A stretch of 64,000 nt of DNA, from positions 1,178,001-1,242,000 of the forward strand of contig NZ_SHNN01000002.1 of NCBI RefSeq assembly GCF_026262625.1, given 5' to 3'. The notes beneath the pieces were generated by a model that made no database searches, had not been told where the DNA came from, and saw nothing but the letters and a program-made list of their open reading frames with translations. The DNA is from Candidatus Litorirhabdus singularis. Lineage in GTDB: Bacteria > Pseudomonadota > Gammaproteobacteria > Pseudomonadales > Halieaceae. Position numbers and translations under genes: made by a program. Of the stretch, positions 60,455 to 64,000 are shown piece after piece; within the stretch, counting starts at the first letter, position 1, and each line of letters begins with the position of its first letter.

Positions 60455-61708
60455 CTATCTTTTCTCCTCGGTAAGACGCCATTGATAACTATCGCTGCGC
60501 TGTTGGCTGAGAGCAAGGCGCTGCGCGGGCGACACCCGCTGATCGGCCGGTGCTGTTGCCAAGAATTCATCCAGCGGCATTAAACGTGAAGTCACTCCCA
60601 GCTCGTCATTGGCCTGGTCCGCTTCAAACTCTGCCCAACGCAGTGTCAGAATACCGGTATCCATGTCGTCGGGGTCCAACCAATTGTGCACACCGGGATC
60701 CACCGTCGACAGTACAAAAGTGTAGGTACCGTCCGCGTTGGCTCGCGATTGCATCATGTTAAGGCAACCATTGCGTTCAACAATATTGTTAGTGGTGCCC
60801 CAGTAGTTGGTAATCGGAGCGATAAAATACTCAGCCCCACCCATATTCACGTCAAGCACCAACACCTGACCGGGATCAGGCAGGTGAAAATGGCCCATAA
60901 TATAAATTTGATTCCGCAGCGCGCCGTCCGTATCCCGGTCGATGGTGAAAATGAAATCATTGGCGGGTTTGTCCAGCGCCTGGTTATTCCAACGCACCGT
61001 ATTAGTCGCCCATTTCCGCATATATTCCGCTGCCAAAGCCAGATCTTCTTCCGCCAGCCGCGGTCCACGCGAAGGCACTTCGCCGAGCCGCTTAACGCTC
61101 AGCTCGTTGACCCGATCGCCAGACCAGTCTGCCAACACATCGCGGATATAGAATTCTTTGGCAGTGGCACAACTCTGGATATGATTAACTCGATCGCCAG
61201 CAGGTTCACTGTCCACGCTGATAGTAAAGCTGCCATCAGCATCTACCACCAGGTCCTTGCCTGACAATAGCCCCACCGTTCTCATATCCGGATCCCACAG
61301 GGTAAAGTAGTTTTCAACCAACCGCTGCTCGGCAACCTTGCCGCTGATTAAGTAGCGTTCATCGCCACTCACTGGAATGACCCGGTAAACACTGTCCGGG
61401 TTATCAATACCCCAGCGCGAACCAGGAATATCAAGGTTACCCAGTCGGTGCGGAATGCGCGAGATAGTGATGACCTTTGGATACAAAGGGTCTTGATTCA
61501 GCGCCCAGATAACAGCGCCAAACATCACCTCATCGAAGGCAGCCTCGAAACAGGACTGCATCGCAGCACCAGGATTTACCGCCGCCAACCACTGCTCCCG
61601 CACCTCAGAACGCACTTGCTGTAACTGCTGTCCGCGATAAAGCTGCAGAGCGTAACGTTCGTGGTCGCGCTGCTGCCGCGTATCTATTGGGTTATTCTGT
61701 ACAGTCAT
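60455..61708 (-). CDS. DUF1214-like protein
   Basis: Protein of 417 residues. The layout recalls DUF1214 proteins: an early ALNQDPLYPKVI segment, an NPDSVYRVIPVSGDERYLISG strand (ends given), a DADGSFTISVDSEP stretch, and a REFYIRD-like FYIRDVLADWS, followed by a domain with FHLPDPGQVLVLD and a W-rich end. No catalytic motif is evident. It starts at ATG 61708 with AAGGA 7 bases upstream. It is the first gene of a three-gene unit with an SDR and a SnoaL-like protein, which suggests a role in modifying the same hydrophobic substrate. Confidence 0.72.
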   Translation of the reverse strand: MTVQNNPIDTRQQRDHERYALQLYRGQQLQQVRSEVREQWLAAVNPGAAMQSCFEAAFDEVMFGAVIWALNQDPLYPKVITISRIPHRLGNLDIPGSRWGIDNPDSVYRVIPVSGDERYLISGKVAEQRLVENYFTLWDPDMRTVGLLSGKDLVVDADGSFTISVDSEPAGDRVNHIQSCATAKEFYIRDVLADWSGDRVNELSVKRLGEVPSRGPRLAEEDLALAAEYMRKWATNTVRWNNQALDKPANDFIFTIDRDTDGALRNQIYIMGHFHLPDPGQVLVLDVNMGGAEYFIAPITNYWGTTNNIVERNGCLNMMQSRANADGTYTFVLSTVDPGVHNWLDPDDMDTGILTLRWAEFEADQANDELGVTSRLMPLDEFLATAPADQRVSPAQRLALSQQRSDSYQWRLTEEKR

Positions 61709-61823
61709 TTTGTTATCCTTGTATACACTGAATACCAACACCCCAGAGCGTAAACCAAGGTGGCGGAAATCACCAACCCGGCAGGTGCCGGACGAGGCAG
61801 AAACAGGGACGGTCTATTTTGTT

Positions 61824-63161
61824 ATGACAGATTCTTCAAACGGCGGCTATCCGCGGCCCCGCCAAGCCTGGTCCATGCTGGCCGCACTATTTCTGGCTTA
61901 CACCTTGTCCTTTGTCGACCGTCAGATTATCACCCTGCTGGTCGGCCCCATCCGCGCCGATCTGGGCATCAGCGACTTTCAATTCAGCCTGTTGCATGGC
62001 TTTGCGTTCGCGCTGTTTTTCGCTGTGCTGGGTTTACCGGTGGGACGTCTGGTCGATCATCGCAGTCGCCGCCACATCGTCGCCTGGGGCATTGCCATAT
62101 GGAGTGCCATGACGGCCCTGTGCGGACTGGCAACCAGCTTCTGGCAGCTTTTCCTGGCTCGTATGGGCGTGGGTGTGGGTGAGGCAACGCTATCGCCCGC
62201 CGCTTACTCGATGCTCAGTGACGCTTTTCCGCCGCAACAACTGACCCGGGCGGTGGCGGTCTATAGTACCGGTGGAACGCTGGGCACGGGGCTGGCATTG
62301 ATCATTGGGGGCGCAGTGGTGCAACTCGTCAGCGCAGCCAGCAGCATAGACATTCCTTTGCTGGGAACCTTTAAGCCCTGGCAGGCCAGCTTCTTGATAG
62401 TAGGTATTCCCGGCTTACTGGTGGCAGGGCTAATGCTCACTGTGATTGAGCCGAATCGTCAAGGCGTGCTCAGAGATACCAGTGACGTACCCATCGAACT
62501 GCCGGTTGGCAAAGTCGTGAAGTATCTGTGGGAGCACCGGGCCAGCTATGGTGCACTCTTCATTGTCACGTCCTTGATGACCGCTCTCAGCAGCGGATTC
62601 ATTATGTGGTATCCGACCTTCCTGATTCGCATACACGACTTCAGCATGGCAGAGGCCGGCTACAGCTTTGGCATGCTTTTTCTGGTCTTCGGCACTGTTG
62701 GAGTATTACTGGGAGGTTGGCTGGCCACCGCGCTAATGGCCCGTGGCTACGCGGATGCACATTTACGCGTCATCGTACTGGCGGCCAGCCTGGCGCTGAT
62801 ACCTTATTTGGTCGGGCCGCTAATGCCCAACGCAGCCCTGGCACTGGGCTTTATGGCTGCTGCGATCACGGCAACCCAGATGATTGCAGCGGTCTGCGTA
62901 GCGGCCATAGCAACTATTACACCTAACCAGATGCGCGGTCAGGCTTCTGCGGTGTTTATTCTCGCCATTAACTTCATCGGTTTTGGCCTTGGGCCCAGCA
63001 TCATTGCCTTCGCCACGGATTTTATATTTGCCGATGATATGGCGCTGCCTCGCTCTATGTCGTTAGCAGCGCTACTCATTGCACCGGCCAGTATCGTATT
63101 GTACTGGCGCAGCCTGCCCCATTACCGCCGCCATCTGGCCCAGTCGGAAGCGTGGCGCTAG
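61824..63161 (+). CDS. Major facilitator superfamily transporter (spinster-like)
   Basis: Inner-membrane transporter of about 445 residues with 12 predicted helices. Family marks are the first helix with YTLSFVDRQII (the spinster-type DRxxI/L), the GRLVDHRSRRHIVAWG loop between helices 2 and 3, and GVGVGEATLSPAAYSMLSD near helix 5. Such carriers export or import lipids, sugars or aromatic acids. I chose ATG 61824 (MTDSSNGG). An in-frame earlier start at 61710 would overlap the divergent DUF1214-like start region. It may import the substrate of the minus-strand unit beside it, which is inference. Confidence 0.88.
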   Translation: MTDSSNGGYPRPRQAWSMLAALFLAYTLSFVDRQIITLLVGPIRADLGISDFQFSLLHGFAFALFFAVLGLPVGRLVDHRSRRHIVAWGIAIWSAMTALCGLATSFWQLFLARMGVGVGEATLSPAAYSMLSDAFPPQQLTRAVAVYSTGGTLGTGLALIIGGAVVQLVSAASSIDIPLLGTFKPWQASFLIVGIPGLLVAGLMLTVIEPNRQGVLRDTSDVPIELPVGKVVKYLWEHRASYGALFIVTSLMTALSSGFIMWYPTFLIRIHDFSMAEAGYSFGMLFLVFGTVGVLLGGWLATALMARGYADAHLRVIVLAASLALIPYLVGPLMPNAALALGFMAAAITATQMIAAVCVAAIATITPNQMRGQASAVFILAINFIGFGLGPSIIAFATDFIFADDMALPRSMSLAALLIAPASIVLYWRSLPHYRRHLAQSEAWR

Positions 63162-63168
63162 TGCGAGC

Positions 63169-63816
63169 CTAGTCTTCCGACCAGCTGTTCCAATGAGTAA
63201 TTTCTTCCGGTGGCTGCCGCTTGGCAATTTTGAAGTCAGTGCCGAGCGTATAGGCAACCGGCAGTAGCGCTACCTGCATCACTTCATCGGGTATACCAAA
63301 CAGTTCAGCCACCTCAGCTTCCCAAGCCAGATGCAACGTGGTCCAGGCCGAACCCAGGCCGCGGCTGCGCAAGGCTAACTGAAAACTCCACACTGCGGGC
63401 AAAATGGAACCGTAGACGGACGCCACTTCAACATGCAAAGCGTCAGGCGCAGGCCTGCCTACCACGCAGGGAATCACCAATGCCGGCACTTCAGCCATGT
63501 GCTCAACCAGATAATCGGCAGAGTCATAAACCCGCGTTGTCTGATGATCCTCAGGTGGCACATTTTGCTTGAACTCATTGAGCATACTGGCACCGCGGCC
63601 ATAGATTTCAGCCACGGCTTTACGCTTGGCCGGGTCGTTGACAATTAACCAGCGCCAGAACTGGGTATTTGAACCGGTGGGGGCCTGTTGCGAAAGTCGT
63701 ACACAGTCCAACAACACTTCACGTTCAACGGGGCGACTAAAGTCCAGTCGCTTGCGCACAGCTCGAGTAGTACTTAATAAATGATCAGTTTCTTCAAGAT
63801 TAAACGGGCCGGTCAT
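63169..63816 (-). CDS. Nitroreductase family flavoprotein
   Basis: FMN-dependent NAD(P)H oxidoreductase of about 215 residues. The N-terminal TTRAVRKRL segment binds FMN, SQQAPTGSNTQFWRW is the core motif, and the SAWTTLHL region near 165 completes the cofactor pocket. It may reduce nitro groups, quinones or enones. ATG 63816 is the likely start; an in-frame ATG at 63954 lies upstream and would overlap the divergent gene start. It converges with the MFS gene 7 bp away. Confidence 0.88.
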   Translation of the reverse strand: MTGPFNLEETDHLLSTTRAVRKRLDFSRPVEREVLLDCVRLSQQAPTGSNTQFWRWLIVNDPAKRKAVAEIYGRGASMLNEFKQNVPPEDHQTTRVYDSADYLVEHMAEVPALVIPCVVGRPAPDALHVEVASVYGSILPAVWSFQLALRSRGLGSAWTTLHLAWEAEVAELFGIPDEVMQVALLPVAYTLGTDFKIAKRQPPEEITHWNSWSED

Positions 63817-63923
63817 AATATAGTCCTGTGATCTGATTGGGTTTATGATACGTAGTTTTAAATAACCTGAACTATAACAGCCTCGCAAGCAATCACCATA
63901 ATCAAGGGGCGTTGGAGAGCACC

Positions 63924-64000
63924 ATGGACGCAGTCGATACTGAACAACCCGCAACAGCAGAGGCAGCCCCAGAGCAGACCACAGCTGCGAGCGCCACCCT
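63924..64000 (+). CDS. Start of an unknown gene, cut by the window edge
   Basis: ATG 63924 with GGAG 6 bases upstream opens a frame that runs to the end of the window. The 25 complete codons give an acidic, Ala/Thr/Glu/Gln-rich N-terminus (DAVDTEQPATAEAAPEQT). This looks like a disordered leader. Nothing can be said about the product. It is divergent from the nitroreductase gene. Confidence 0.55.
   Translation, partial: MDAVDTEQPATAEAAPEQTTAASAT

Noticed and set aside
1-64000. tRNA, rRNA, CRISPR, phage or transposase elements
   Set aside because: No cloverleaf-like T-loop sequence in a gene gap, no regularly spaced repeats, and no integrase, transposase or phage structural gene was seen by eye.

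Overview
This 64 kb window is a chromosomal stretch from a Gram-negative bacterium, most likely a marine gammaproteobacterium. The housekeeping genes support this: DeaD with a DbpA-type RNA-binding domain, RhlE, HtpX, ArfB, SprT, YaiI, MsrA, UbiX, and an Fpr gene divergent from a LysR regulator as in Pseudomonas. The accessory content resembles that of Cellvibrionales-like marine bacteria (Halieaceae, Spongiibacteraceae or OM182-like). It is rich in TonB-dependent receptors, short-chain dehydrogenases, Rieske oxygenases, PQQ dehydrogenases, a P450, luciferase-like flavoenzymes and CoA-ester enzymes. The family placement is inference. I saw no rRNA, tRNA, CRISPR array, prophage or insertion sequence. 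Genes are densely packed, with many 1-4 bp overlaps.

Layout. (1) 1-3.9 kb: Rieske oxygenase with its ferredoxin, then RhlE and a cold-shock protein. (2) 4-9.8 kb: small catabolic genes (luciferase-like enzyme, SDR, VOC protein, AhpD-like protein, amidohydrolase, serine hydrolase). (3) 10-18.4 kb: a plus-strand block of enoyl-CoA hydratase family protein, CDP-alcohol phosphatidyltransferase, NmrA-like protein, two membrane proteins, pyruvate kinase, DeaD, YaiI and a glyoxalase II-like enzyme. (4) 18.5-23.5 kb: a second Rieske oxygenase, divergent from a PQQ dehydrogenase with an inserted cytochrome c domain that is followed 2 bp later by a P450. (5) 23.4-28.1 kb: a five-gene minus-strand operon of methyltransferase, zinc alcohol dehydrogenase and three exported proteins with C-terminal membrane anchors. 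Of these three, one is a multicopper oxidase and one a cupredoxin. (6) 28.1-32.6 kb: GST, SDR, Fpr/LysR, ArfB and SprT. (7) 32.6-40.4 kb: class II aldolase, carotenoid oxygenase, TonB receptor, second PQQ enzyme and MsrA. (8) 40.4-48.5 kb: molybdopterin oxidoreductase, UbiX, PhoD, then a small protein, VWA protein, membrane J-protein, an unknown protein and HtpX. (9) 48.5-63.8 kb: a catabolic island with EthD, NTF2-like, BtrH-like acyltransferase and luciferase-like genes, DUF3604 protein, CoA-transferase, acyl-CoA dehydrogenase, TonB receptor, SnoaL-like/SDR/DUF1214-like operon, MFS transporter and nitroreductase. A new gene begins at the right edge.

How the genes may work together: regions 1, 2, 4, 7 and 9 look like uptake (TonB receptors, MFS) and oxidative attack (Rieske, P450, PQQ, flavin and copper enzymes) on hydrophobic carbon sources, followed by CoA-dependent breakdown. 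No substrate can be named from sequence. The most unusual points are: an acyl-CoA dehydrogenase whose natural start seems to be ATC, a VWA gene in the same frame as the small gene before it and separated only by one TGA, a membrane-anchored copper triad with the type-1 site in domain 1, a BtrH-type acyltransferase with no carrier protein nearby, and a sigma-32-like promoter in front of htpX.
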